From Erigeron canadensis (lineage: Eukaryota > Streptophyta > Magnoliopsida > Asterales > Asteraceae): a stretch of 64,000 bases of DNA. The notes below the pieces were generated by a model. The model made no database searches and was not told the DNA's origin. It saw only the letters and a program-made list of their open reading frames with translations. A program made the translations under genes and the position numbers. Below are positions 1 to 10,557 of the stretch, one piece after another; the first letter of the stretch is position 1; each line of letters opens with the position of its first letter. The stretch lies in assembly GCF_010389155.1 (NCBI RefSeq), contig NC_057768.1, positions 8,306,501 through 8,370,500 of the forward strand. Reading direction: 5' to 3'.

Positions 1-485
1 TTCCCAATAGGAAATGCTTGCCTTTTTTCCAATAGATAAAAAGACGAAAATTATCTAAGTATTCAGCCTATTGTTTGGTTTTGGCTTTTTATATCTTATA
101 AGATAATTCATCCAAGGATATACCTTGGGATTTTGGGGAATTTTAGCTAGCATTTTTCTTTTCCCATGCTCGACCCCATGTTCGAGGCTTTTTTCTCAAC
201 TTGTGAGTTTTGTTTTTTTTTTTTTTTTTATTCTAAGTAATTTTAAGCTTAAGATTACTTGTTGTAAGTAATGTGATTAATAGGAGATGTAAGGTATTTT
301 CACTGGTAGCAAAAATAAAATGAAATACGTATATGGGATACATTGATCAGACCATAAAGAGGATTTTCATTGATAATGTCATGAATACAAATGAAACATA
401 GTTTTCATTGAAAGACAAATAGAAGTGTGATTCGTTGATCAGAGAAAAGTAAGTGGGATACATAGATCGACCATAATATTATTGA

Positions 486-2225
486 TTAAACATAACACTT
501 TTTCAAATTCATCCCGTTCCATGTTCTAGGCATGGGGTATCCATCAAGTTCAGCTAAAACATACGAGCCATCTCCATTTGCTTCCTTGACTAGGTATGGT
601 CCTTCCCAATTGGGTCCAAGCTTTCCTAAGTCTTCCACCATACTTGCTTCGTTTTTTCTCCAAACGTAGTCCCCCGGCTTGAAAGACATAGGGTGGACTC
701 TTTTGTTATAATACTTAGCCTTTTTTTGTTTATTCTCAGCCAACTTGATGTGAGAGACTTCTCTCCTCTTTTCGATAAGATTCAAGTTTTCTCTCAAGGC
801 TTCTTCGTTTTGGGCTGGATTGAAGTTTATGATACGATTGCTTGGAATGCTTAACTCAGGTGGGATAACTGCTTCAGTTCCATACACAAGGCTAAAGGGT
901 GTTTCCATTGTACTTCCCCTTGGTGTAGTCCGGTGAGCCCAAAGTACTCCAGAAAGCTCATCTACCCATCTGGATCTGCATCTCCTAAGTCTTGCTTTGA
1001 TTCCTCCTACTATTGCTTTGTTCATAACTTCTACTTGGCCATTTGCTTGAGGGTGGGCCATAGAAGTAAACACTTGTCGGATGTCCATGTCTTCGCACCA
1101 AGTCTTGAAGGGGTTTTCAGCGAACTACTTTCCATTGTCACTTACCAAGACATGAGGTACACCGAAGCGGCAAACTATGTATTCCCATACAAAGTTGATT
1201 ACTCTTTGGCCAGTGATGGTTGCCAGTGGCTTAGCTTCAACCCACTTTGAAAAGTAATCCACTGCAACTATTACAAACTTTAAATTTCCAACCCCTGTTG
1301 GGAATGGGCCCACAATATCAATTCCCCACTTATAGAATGGCCAGGCAGTGTTAACTGGGATGAGATCTTGTTTTGGCATCCTTGTGATGGGAACATGTAT
1401 CTGGCATGATTCACATTTTTCTATTTCTTCCTTAGCATCTTTATTCATTGAAGGCCAGTAATAGCCAAGCCTCATTATCTTTGTGGCCACCGATCTTGGT
1501 CCAGCATGAATTCCGCATGTGCCCCCATGAACCTCTTGAATGAGCATTTGAGCTTGGGAAGGGCCTACACATCGGAGATGTGGACCTAGAAAAGACTTTC
1601 TGAACAGTTTATCTTCAATGAGAAGATACATTGGTGCCTTCATTCTCACCTTCTGAGCTTCATGGTTGTCTTCAGGGAGTGTTTCATTCTTGATAAAGTT
1701 GTAAATTGGTGTCATCCAACAGTCCTCTTCTTCTTCAACTTGAGATACTTCATTACCTTTTATTATAGACTTTTCTTGTAGGACTTCAACCAAGACTTCT
1801 TTGGTGAGGTGAGTAAAGGTTAATGAAGCTAACTTGCTTAGAGCATCCGCCTTCTTATTCTGGTTTCTTCTAACTTGCTCTATGTGAAAGGATTCAAACT
1901 CTCCAATAAGCTTCTTTGTTTCTTCTAAGTAAAGTTGCATGGATGCTTGGTTAGCTTCAAATGTGCCATTGATCTGGTTTGCCACTAGTTGAGAGTCAAC
2001 AAATACTTGTATTTTCTTTACTCCCATTTGTTTTGCCATCCTGGGGCCAACAAGGAGTGCTTCATACTCTGCCTCATTGTTGGATGTTGGGAAGTTGAAT
2101 CTTAATGCATAAGTGTATTTTCTTTCTTCAGGATCAATTAAGATGAGACCTGCTCCCGATCCCTCCTGATTTGATGCTCCATTTGTGAAGAGGGTCCACT
2201 TTGGGCTTTCCTCTTCTTGGGTTGC
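486..2225 (-). pseudogene. gypsy second RNase H and integrase (one internal stop)
   Basis: Directly in frame after the TAG at 2226, the sequence reads into a second (archaeal-type) RNase H starting KWTLFTNGASNQEGSG. The position that is normally the catalytic Asp of a TDGAS motif is Asn here. Integrase follows with an HHCC zinc-binding region (ending EKCESCQIH), the catalytic Asp in GIDIVGPF, the second Asp in VSDNGK, a TAG at 1127-1125 where Gln is expected, the Glu in NGQVEVMNKA, and the C-terminal GPNWEGPY motif. Apart from the stop the frame is continuous to the terminator at 486. Confidence 0.85.
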
Positions 2226-3779
2226 CTAGACTTCTTGGACTTCTTTTCCTGTGACATCGGAAGAGTCAGTTTCTGCCAAGAAGTCAGCCAAGATTTGGCC
2301 CTTTATGGACGTTCTTGGGTGGAAGCTAATTTCATGTTCACCCAGTTCGATAGCCCACTTAGCTAATCGTCCAGATACTTCAAGTTTGGCTAGCACTTGC
2401 CTTATTGGTTTGTCAGTCAGAACCCGAATCGGGTGACCATGAAAGTATCGCCTTAGGCGTCTGGCCGCGTGGACCAAGGCAAGAGCTAATTTTTCTAAAC
2501 ATGGATAATTTATTTCTGGGCCCTTTAAGGCTCTGCTTATGAAATATATTGGCATCTGGCCATTGCTTCTTTCTGCAAGTAATACTGCACTAACACATTC
2601 TTTAGAAGCAGCAAGATATAGAGTAAGTGTTTCACCTGCAATTGGAGCCGTGAGAGTTGGGAGATCAGCAAGAAACTTCTTCATATCTTTGAATGCCTTC
2701 TCTAATTCGGCCGACCAAGAGAAGTCCTGCTTCCTTAAGCATCCCTTTAGTGTTCTAAAGAAAGGTAAAGATCTTTCAGCAGACTTTGACAGAAATCTTG
2801 CTAAGGCAGCCAATTTCCCATTAAGACTTTGAACTTGCTTCTTGGTTCGAGGGGATGCCATGTCTAGCACTGCTTGAATTTTCTTGGGGTTTGCTTTGAT
2901 TCCCTTAGGAGTTACAATGTGTCCAAGAAACTTCCCTTCTTCCATTCCAAAACTACACTTTGATGGATTTAACTTCATGTTGATGCTTCTCAAGGTGTTA
3001 AAGGTTTCTTGCACGTCTTCCAACATCATTTCCTCTGCTTGACTCTTTATCACGATGTCATCCACATACGCCTCCACATTCCTTCCAATTTGATGTTTGA
3101 ATGCCTTGTCTATCAGGCGTTGGTAAGTAGCACCAGCATTTTTCAGACCGAAAGGCATTTTCTCAAAACAATAGATTCCTTGGTCTGTGTGGAAGGCTGT
3201 TTTGTCTTCATCCATCTTCTTCATGGAAATTTGATGATATCCTTTATAAGCATCTAAGAAGCACTTTAATCTAAACCCATCAAGGGATTCCATCTTCCAG
3301 TCAATCTCTGGAAGAGGGTAGTTATCCTTTGGGCAAGCTTTGTTAATATCTTTGAAGTCTACACAAAGTCTCCATGAACCATCTGGTTTCTTTACCATGA
3401 CTGGGTTCGCCACCCAGGTTTGGTATTTCACTTCTCTTAGGATTCCAGCTTCCACCATTTCGTTCACTTGTTCACATGCCGCTTTGCTTCTATCTTGAGA
3501 CATTCCCCTCTTCTTTTGTCTTATTGGTGATATATTGGGATTGGCATTTAAAGCATGTCCGGCTAACTCTCTTGGAACTCCTGTCATATCTGATGTTTGC
3601 CATGCAAAGATATCTAAATTGTTTTTCAACAAGTTTATCAATTCTTCCTTAGTTTCTCTTGGAAGTTGTGACCCAATGATCACAGGTTGATCAGGAAACT
3701 TTTTATTAATTATCACCTTCTCCTCTGGACCATCTTGCACTTGGCTTTCTTGCAACTTTCCTTGGTGAAACTTTCTCAA
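2226..3779 (-). pseudogene. gypsy reverse transcriptase and first RNase H
   Basis: Open frame of about 517 codons without an obvious ATG start: it is the +1 continuation of the gag-protease frame, open from just downstream of a TGA near 3806. RT is recognisable by the motif block ending in EAYVDDIVIKS (catalytic YVDD) and by the preceding FCFDAYKG-type and MPFGLKNAGATYQR motifs. A first RNase H follows (LTLYLAASKECVSAVLL through VLTDKPIRQVL). The frame ends in a TAG at 2228-2226 and then continues open into the second RNase H, so that stop looks like a point mutation inside a once continuous polyprotein. Confidence 0.88.
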
Positions 3780-6141
3780 CTTGTCTACATTCTTCTGGCC
3801 AAGTCATCCATCCTCGAATTGTAGCTACCCCAGCGGGGGTTGGGAACTTCACTACCCCATGAACAGTTGAGGGAACCGCTCCAAACTTTTGCATGGAGGG
3901 CCTTCCCAATATAACATTATAATCTGACGGAGCCCTTATTATCATGAAATCAACGAGTTCAATTCTGTGAAAGGGGTATTCTCCCATCATAACCTCCATG
4001 GAAACCTCTCCCACTGGACGGTTAGACTCCCCCATGAAACTAACAAGCTGAGTCTTGGTTGGACGCTTAAGATCTCTAATTTTTTGAGGCAGTTTATTAA
4101 AACAGTGTTCATATATTATATCAAATGAACTTCCATTGTCTAAGTATACCTTTCTTACTTCAAAGTTTGCCACCCTGGCTAGTATTACAACAGGATCAGA
4201 AGAAACCGCCCTCACCGAAGGGAAAGAGATTGGGACCATCCTCCAAGGCTCAAGGACTTCTATCTTCCTCTTTTCGTACCTGGGTTTTCCTCTTACCATA
4301 TATACATGGCCATCTGGGGGTGGAGGTCTATCATTCCTCCCATCTCGCTTCTGCCAAGTATAAGTCTTTTTAACCTGGGTATCCATTTTTTCTTTCTTTG
4401 CTCCAGGTACCAAGTGCTTCAACTTTCCCTTGTCTAGGGCTCTCTTTATTTCGATCTTAAGCTCCCTACATGCGTTTGTTTCATGACCATGGTCTTCATG
4501 GAATTCACAGTATTTTGACATGTCTTTCTTTCCAGACCTGTGTATCATTGGTCGGGGAGGTTTAAAATCTTCAGCTACTCTCTCCGTCTTAAAAATTTCT
4601 CTTGGAGACTTTACTAAGTTGATCACTCTGTCATAAGGAACATTTCTTCTTTCCCTTCTATCATCTCTCCTATCATCTCTCCCTTCTTCCCTTCTTCTTT
4701 TGGTATCTCTATAATCAAACCTTCTATCATTTCTTCTAACATCAAATCTTCCACCACCTGAGCCTCCAGGTCTATCCTTCCCAACTGCCCCTTTCACAAG
4801 GAGGGCAGTTTCCATGGAGCGAATGAAGTCGAATGTTCTCTCCGTAGCTTCTCCGAATGTCAATGGAATTCTTTTGCTTAGATCGTCTTGAAGATCGCCA
4901 GGGAGTAATGCCAAAGTGAAACCTAAGACTTGTTGGCTTTCCGGGAGACTAGGTATTTTTTGACATTCCTTAGTGTACCTTGTAATGAGGTCTCTCAATG
5001 ACTCGCCTCCCCTTTGCCTAATCAAGTGAGCTTCGAGGAGGCTTCTTTGGCGCTTCTTCTGCTGGGCAAACTGAGCTACGAACTTCTTCTTCAAATTTGC
5101 ATAGTCTTGGATGCTTTTCTCTGGAAGCTTGGTGAACCATTCTAAGGCATACCCTTGTAAGGTGCCCGGGAATAAGTGACATGCCACGGGGTCCACCCAT
5201 TTTTCTGTTAACACGGCTTGATCATAGATGGCAAGGTGATCTTCTGGGTCTCTAGTGCCGTCATACGTACCAACGATGGTAGGGACCTTCTGCCCATCAG
5301 GGAAGGCATAGTTTGCTACCCAATCACAAAACCTTGACTTAGTTGCAGACTTTGGTACTGTGGCTACCCTTGCCTGTTCATCCGCCTCCTCCCCGACAGC
5401 TATCTTTAGCATCTTCAACAACTCTTTTGCTGGGTTAGCAGGCTCAGGAGTAGGCTCCACTTGTTTTTTATTTTTCATCTCATCCACCAATAACTTCATT
5501 ATCGACTCCATGCCTGTAGGCTGTGGAGGAGGTTGTGGGGTAGGTTGAGGTGGAGTTGGCCTTAGCGCAGCAGAGAGTTGGGAGAACCAATCTGTAGGGG
5601 GAGGGGGAGGAGCTTGTACCTGCTGAGTACCCTTGGCAGCTAGCTTTATTAATTCCAACAAGTGACTCTCCTGTATAGTCACAGATTGGGATGAGCTAGC
5701 CATTGATTGCAAAGAAGTCTGACCTCCCATGATGACTGGGTTAACCATGCTAGCCATGTGAGAACTTAACTGGCTAGGACCAGAAGAGAGTATAGTAATA
5801 GGAGATACACTAGGTGGGGGAGTTGGCAACAAATATAGAGAGAGGGGCACAGAAGATGAGGGTGTGGAGAAAAGTGGTCCCACACTAATGCTACTAGATC
5901 CCAGGCTAGATCCAAAGCTAATCCTGGGTGGTAACCTAGACTCAACACCAGAAACAACATTTGTTGTATTTGTTACCACTTCACCAGATCTAGAGGTATA
6001 ATCTAAAAATTTTTCACCAACCACATTTTAAACATTTGAAAATTCAGATGTTTTCAGATTCATCATTGAAGATCCATCTCCCTCAATACCCTTCCCCAAC
6101 CCAGAAGGAACAACCTGGGAAATAGGAGTGAATTCCTCCAT
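3706..6141 (-). pseudogene. gypsy gag-protease reading frame (broken)
   Basis: The likely start is the ATG at 6141 (MEEFTPIS). The frame meets a TAA at 6030-6028, then stays open to 3706. It encodes a proline-rich N-terminal part, a retrotransposon gag capsid domain (around GYALEWFTKLPEKSIQDY), an Arg/Asp-rich stretch, a Cys/His knuckle-like segment (YCEFHEDHGHETNAC), and an aspartic protease with the active-site motif DNGSS followed by the ILGRP motif. DNGS instead of DTGS is common in Tat/Athila proteases (family knowledge). The end overlaps the RT frame by 74 bases in another frame, so RT needs either a frameshift or a repaired sequence. Confidence 0.85.
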
Positions 6142-6223
6142 TTTAGTCAAGACACAAACAAGTAAAAAAGAAAAAAGATGATTTTTTCTTTCAAAAACAC
6201 CAAAAAAACCGTCAGTGATCAGT

Positions 6224-6243
6224 AAATTCACGGATGGCGCCAA
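6224..6243 (-). other. Primer binding site of the gypsy element
   Basis: On the minus strand, TTGGCGCCATCCGTGAATTT follows the LTR end directly. TGGCGCC-type primer sites are typical of Tat/Retand elements (family knowledge). Its position between LTR and gag fixes the orientation. Confidence 0.7.
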
Positions 6244-7187
6244 TGTTTGAGCATGAAAATGAGGAGCTCAATCACAAAAGGGGTTTAATCACGAAAATCA
6301 TCATGATCTCCTACAAAGTAGTGCAAACCTACTAAATTCTTGGCGAATCTAAGGTGTATGATGATTTTCCCATAGAGATGTATCGATCTATGGAGGATCC
6401 AAATGTAATATGATTATATGTGATGATTGATCGATGATGGTGAATGGGTATATTCTGATGATTAAAAATGTACTGCAGATATGAAAATGTTGTAATATGT
6501 GTGTATTGTATGAATATGATTGTGTGTAAAGTTGTACTCTAATTGAATGAATCTGTCATACAATGATTAGATATATATATATATATAGGCCTTGAATTAG
6601 GGCAGCATTGTATTTTGGGCCTGTCAGATATGGGCCCGGCCTTTTAATCCGGGATGTCAGTACGAGGAATAAATAAAACATTTTAGAATTATGCCAACCT
6701 GTTACTTCCCTAAAAGAAATCCTTCCAATGGCCACGGAAAGGAAATTATAATGGCAAGTATTATATAAATATACATTTATATTTACTTGGGTATTTTGGA
6801 AAGGAACTTCAGCTAAAGACCTCCTCCTTGCATAACTGTTAACTGCCTAGGAGATGTCTCAGGGTCGGCTGACATTTGGCTGGAAATCGGCTGGCATTTG
6901 GCTGGGGAGTTGGCTGGCATTTGGCTGGGGAGTTGGCCGGCATTTGGCTGGGGAGCTGGCTGGGATACGGCTGGGGAGCTGGCTGGGATACGGCTGAGAC
7001 TTGGCTGGGAAATGGCTGGAATTCGGCTCGGAACCGGCTCGGCTGGTTATTAAGACTTTAGGTGTTATTTTGTTTATTATTTCTTCCTTAAATCATCAAA
7101 AACCATTTTGCTTCTTCTTTCTTCAGCCGCTTTATACTTCTTTTCCATCTACACCATTTATTTAAGGTATGATTTGTACCTCATATC

Positions 7188-7188
<1 letters not shown>
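6244..7188 (-). repeat. 5' LTR of the gypsy element
   Basis: On the plus strand the LTR starts TGTTTGAGCATG immediately next to the PBS and plausibly ends at CATATCA (7182-7188), giving TG...CA ends and about 945 bp. The outer end is a proposal because the partner LTR is not in the window. A TA run at 6571-6587 is a plausible TATA region on the minus strand, which would place R-U5 at about 6244-6545. U3 carries a G-rich minisatellite at 6865-7045. Confidence 0.6.
6865..7045. repeat. GGCTGG-rich minisatellite in the gypsy LTR
   Basis: Roughly eight imperfect units built on GGCTGGGGAGYTGGCTGG and GGCATTTGGCTGGGGAG, about 21-24 bp each. The plus strand has many GG and GGGG runs, unlike the AT-rich surroundings. 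The open frame through it (WLAGELAG-like protein) is a product of the repeat. Confidence 0.8.
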
Positions 7189-7221
<33 letters not shown>

Positions 7222-7224
<3 letters not shown>

Positions 7225-7400
7225 AAGTGAGTATGGGGCTGTTATGCACCTAACTTAAGTGAAAAACCATCACATACCAATATTTTAATATTTTATATAA
7301 ATGCTTGGCCCCCCATGATTTTTATGGTTTTAAAAAAAAGTTATGTGAGAGGTTTTTCACCCAACTTAGATGCCTAACAGCATCATATTCCTTTCCCCCA
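7222..7400. mobile_element. TA-flanked MITE, copy 1
   Basis: Inverted arms of about 50 bp: GCTGTTATGCACCTAACTTA on the left matches the reverse complement of the right arm (7340-7395), with GTGAAAAACC in both. It sits between (TA)n tracts and short GA repeats. Homologous to the elements at 7411-7590 and 43580-43760. Too short to code for a transposase. Confidence 0.7.
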
Positions 7401-7410
7401 TATATATATA

Positions 7411-7590
7411 TGAGGGTTGAGGATATGTGGTTGTTATGTACCTAGCTTGGGTATAAAACATCTCACATCTTGTTTTTTAATCCATAAAATACATGGGGGT
7501 TCATCATTTTGTTCAAAATATTAAAAAATTAGTATGTGAATGGTTCTATACCTAACTTAGGTACATTACAACCACACACTCACTTTTCTA
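7411..7590. mobile_element. TA-flanked MITE, copy 2
   Basis: Same architecture as copy 1, but more divergent. The left arm GTGGTTGTTATGTACCTAGC pairs with the right arm ending GGTACATTACAACCACACAC. Directly flanked by TATATATATA on the left and a longer TA tract on the right (7589-7608). Confidence 0.7.
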
Positions 7591-7599
7591 TATATATAT

Positions 7600-8970
7600 A
7601 TATATATAAAGTTATTAACCAATACTCCAACCACTTTGTACTTGTTTAGTAGATCCATATTATACAAATATAGAGTGTTAGCCCTTTCATGAAAGGCTTT
7701 ATCACATGAGTAATAAATATTATGGTTGATATAACATTTACTAGAAATGTACATATATATAACATCTATGCCCTAGTTTATTTAATTGATAAAACCAATA
7801 AATCAAATATAAAAAGGATAGATAGCAACCATAGATAAAGGTCTCATTTTTGAATCTTGGGTTTCTCATCTCAAGGTATATTTCATGAGCAGTCGTTGGT
7901 GGTCCAGCAAATCACTAGTTAAAATTGCCTCCAACAAATCTGAATTGAAACAAACTTTATAAAAAAATAAAAAAATAAAAAAAAGAAAAACAAACAAACG
8001 TGCACGTAACTTTTTTTAAGTTTTTTACAAATTAAATTTAAAACAAATATATATATAATGATTTAAATGTCACACTAATACCATTCTTAAACTTAATATA
8101 TATTAAAATGCAACTGATCTAACCTCAATTGACCAATCACAGCTCTAAACTTCTCAAAATTAATTAAATCAATACATGTATAAATTAAATTACACTTTTT
8201 GGTTTTTCATCATCAAATTACACTTTTAACCCTATTTAAAAGTAATTAATACTTTATTGTAGAATGTTTATTAAATAAAAATATATAGCTAAAAGTTAGG
8301 GAGGTTACATATTTATATCAATATTTTATTTTATATTATTAACTGTAATCAAATTAATTTTAATATTGTTGTTATTAGCAATTGTAATCGGACTATAATT
8401 AGGATAATCATTATTGTTATTATTAATTAAAATCAAATTATATTTAGGATACAGATTATTTTTATATAAACTAAAACATTCAAATAAAATCACAACAGAC
8501 AAAATTTTTGAACCTCACGAACTAGCTGCTACCTTTATTGTTCATAACAATCATGTAACGAATATAAATTATTTTTTTGCAAGATATCAATGCGAACTCG
8601 GTCAATTATGTAATCAAAGTTAAGATACTGATTCTTTGGAAGAGTTTGTATAAAAGAAAATCTGTTACACCATCCAACCTTGATATGATTTATCATTCAT
8701 TTAAATATCCGAATTCCTTTTTAAGTATATTTTTACATTAACGTATAAGTATTTTTTTTGTTTCATATACCAATTCTTATATTAATAATGTTATAAAACT
8801 CGTGTATGTGACACGTGTCTAAAATCCAGTTTAGGTAGTATTTGTTTAGAACTTAATTAACTTAATAAATTTAACAAATAAGACAGACAACAAAACTATT
8901 TAATTTATACGAATAATATTTGCTTAGATAGACTTATCAAACATAAAATATTTATTTAGATAAAAAAAAA
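7600..8970. other. AT-rich spacer
   Basis: Very AT-rich sequence between the MITE pair and the dispersed repeat at 8976. Short open frames (for example 8414-8623) have no recognisable domain. I see no gene here. Confidence 0.6.
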
Positions 8971-8975
8971 ACGTA

Positions 8976-9130
8976 AATGAGTGGGAATGGTTTCATGTAC
9001 CATTTTTAGTATCCAGAGTGCATACCGTAGAAAATGAATTACCAATGACTCAATATTCTCACAAATGGATCATAATTCACAAATGGATCATAAGATATAA
9101 ATTTTTCACTTTTCTTTGGTAAAATTTGAA
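8976..9130 (+). repeat. Dispersed repeat, copy A
   Basis: Shares an ordered series of blocks with 46645-46800: GAGTGGGAAT, CATGTACC, ATCCAGAGTGCA, GATGACTCA-like, and CACAAATGGATCATAA. Identity is only moderate, so this is an old repeat of unknown class. Part of it (CACAAATGGATCATAA) is duplicated in tandem at 9060-9093. Confidence 0.55.
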
Positions 9131-9606
9131 CCTGTAACTTGCAGCCCTCATTGCTCATTTGATTACATAATGATGGTACCGATTGATATATGATCAATTG
9201 CAATATTTATTTAGATAGACATCTTATAAGAATCTTAATTTCGACTTGCTTAAATCGTTTAATGCTTTTGACAATAGATAATTCTCTATCTATATCTACT
9301 AGTTTTCATGCTCGTTCGATGGATGGATAGCTCAAAAAATATATATATATATATCAAAGAAATATCAAAATGATAAATAACAATTTAGATGTATATATAA
9401 TAACTTAATTCTTAGGAGAATTTTAAAGATAATATATATCTTTTACATTTAAAAAGATTTGTTTTAATAGGACAAAATTTATTATAAAGTTTTAAATATA
9501 ATTATATATTTAATAAAAAAAAAGAAAAAGCAAAAAAGATTTAGAATGAAAAAAAAGAGCTCTTAAAGTAATTAGAAGAAAATTTCAAATAAAGCTCTAA
9601 AAAAAG

Positions 9607-10222
9607 AAATGCTAGGATGACTAACAAATTACAAACATATTTTTTATTAACAAACATGGCATTTTATGTGGCATTCCATGTCATAAGCGTGTTAATTGAA
9701 GATGAAGATTTAATCTATTAATCCAAAGGATATAGGGGTCGGCAATGATGGTTTAGCATTTAGGTCATGTTTTGGGTTTTTTTTTCATATCTTTTTTATT
9801 TCATTGCTAATTATTAGACATGTTTAGACAATCAGATTTCATAAGGAACATGATGGGATATTCGGTTTATGGATTAAAGATGTGTTTTGGATGAAATATT
9901 ATTGATTGTCAGACTGGGTTTTGATTATTTTTATATGTGTATCTATAGATCTAGTAATATTATTGTATTTAGCTAAGATGTCAAACAAATTTGTTTGGAT
10001 TTAGTTGGTGCAAGAAAAAAAAGTTTAGATTCAAAGGATAGAAATTAATCGGTTGAACATGATAAAGAGGATTAAAAAAGGAGAAAAAATTAACCTTAGT
10101 TAAGTTAGTACTCGTATTAAAGATAACTTAACATTGTGACATGGAAGGTCACATAAAATGCCATGTGAGTTAGGGAAAAAAAAATGATTGTACTCGTAAT
10201 TTGTTAGTCATTATAGCATTGC
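9607..10222. mobile_element. Long-TIR non-autonomous DNA element upstream of F3H
   Basis: Inverted arms of about 95 bp at 9607-9703 and about 10128-10222. Both begin AATGCTA, then ATGACTAACAAATTAC, and both contain ACATGGCATTTTATGTG and TTCCATGTCA. Arms this long suggest a Mutator-like fold-back element. I could not find a clean target-site duplication. The interior has no transposase. It ends about 335 bp upstream of the F3H start codon. Confidence 0.7.
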
Positions 10223-10315
10223 TCATAAAAAAAAACTTTTACTAATGTCAATGTTAAGAATATAGTCAACCTTTTTTCCTAGAATTGTTAACTGAAAACT
10301 CAAATTCAAATGATA

Positions 10316-10382
10316 CACGTCACATTAGTGTCACAACCCCCATTCAAATAATACATACGTGTTTCACTTTACTCACCACGTG
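10316..10382 (+). promoter_or_regulatory. F3H upstream region with three ACGT-core sites
   Basis: ACGT cores lie at 10317-10320, 10357-10360 and inside a perfect G-box CACGTG at 10377-10382, about 180-240 bp before the start codon. ACGT elements paired with MYB sites control F3H and chalcone synthase promoters in other plants (family knowledge). A possible MYB-like AACCTCC lies at 10407-10413 and an AT-rich TATA-like stretch at about 10479-10490. Function here is inferred. Confidence 0.45.
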
Positions 10383-10557
10383 TGGTAAGTTGATCACTCG
10401 AAGCTTAACCTCCACACGACTCAACGACCCATTTCATTGCTACAAATACAAGCAATATTGCCAAACCTTAAAATTCGCATTATATTATTCCTTCACTATA
10501 ACACACATACTAGGTCCATTTTTCGTGAGCACTATCCTATACGTACGTCAAAAACCT

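Larger units (their letters stand above)
1..7188 (-). mobile_element. Ty3/gypsy LTR retrotransposon, Tat-type, defective, 3' LTR outside window
   Basis: Read on the minus strand the order is 5' LTR (7188-6244), PBS, gag-protease, RT-RNase H, a second RNase H, integrase, then about 485 bp of non-coding 3' region that leaves the window. Two consecutive RNase H domains are characteristic of the Tat lineage of plant gypsy elements (family knowledge). The coding region is broken by three in-frame stops (6028-6030, 2226-2228, 1125-1127) and a frame change near 3706-3779, so this copy cannot make its own proteins. The 3' LTR was not found in bases 1-485, which hold only AT-rich sequence with an 18-base T run near 213-230. 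Confidence 0.9.

Noticed and set aside
6876..7061. Open frame rich in Trp/Gly/Leu on the plus strand
   Set aside because: It is a translation of the GGCTGG minisatellite in the LTR and has no domain.
10285..10557. In-frame extension upstream of the F3H start
   Set aside because: The extension does not resemble F3H, while the conserved N-terminus begins at the ATG at 10558; the extension covers the promoter and 5' UTR.
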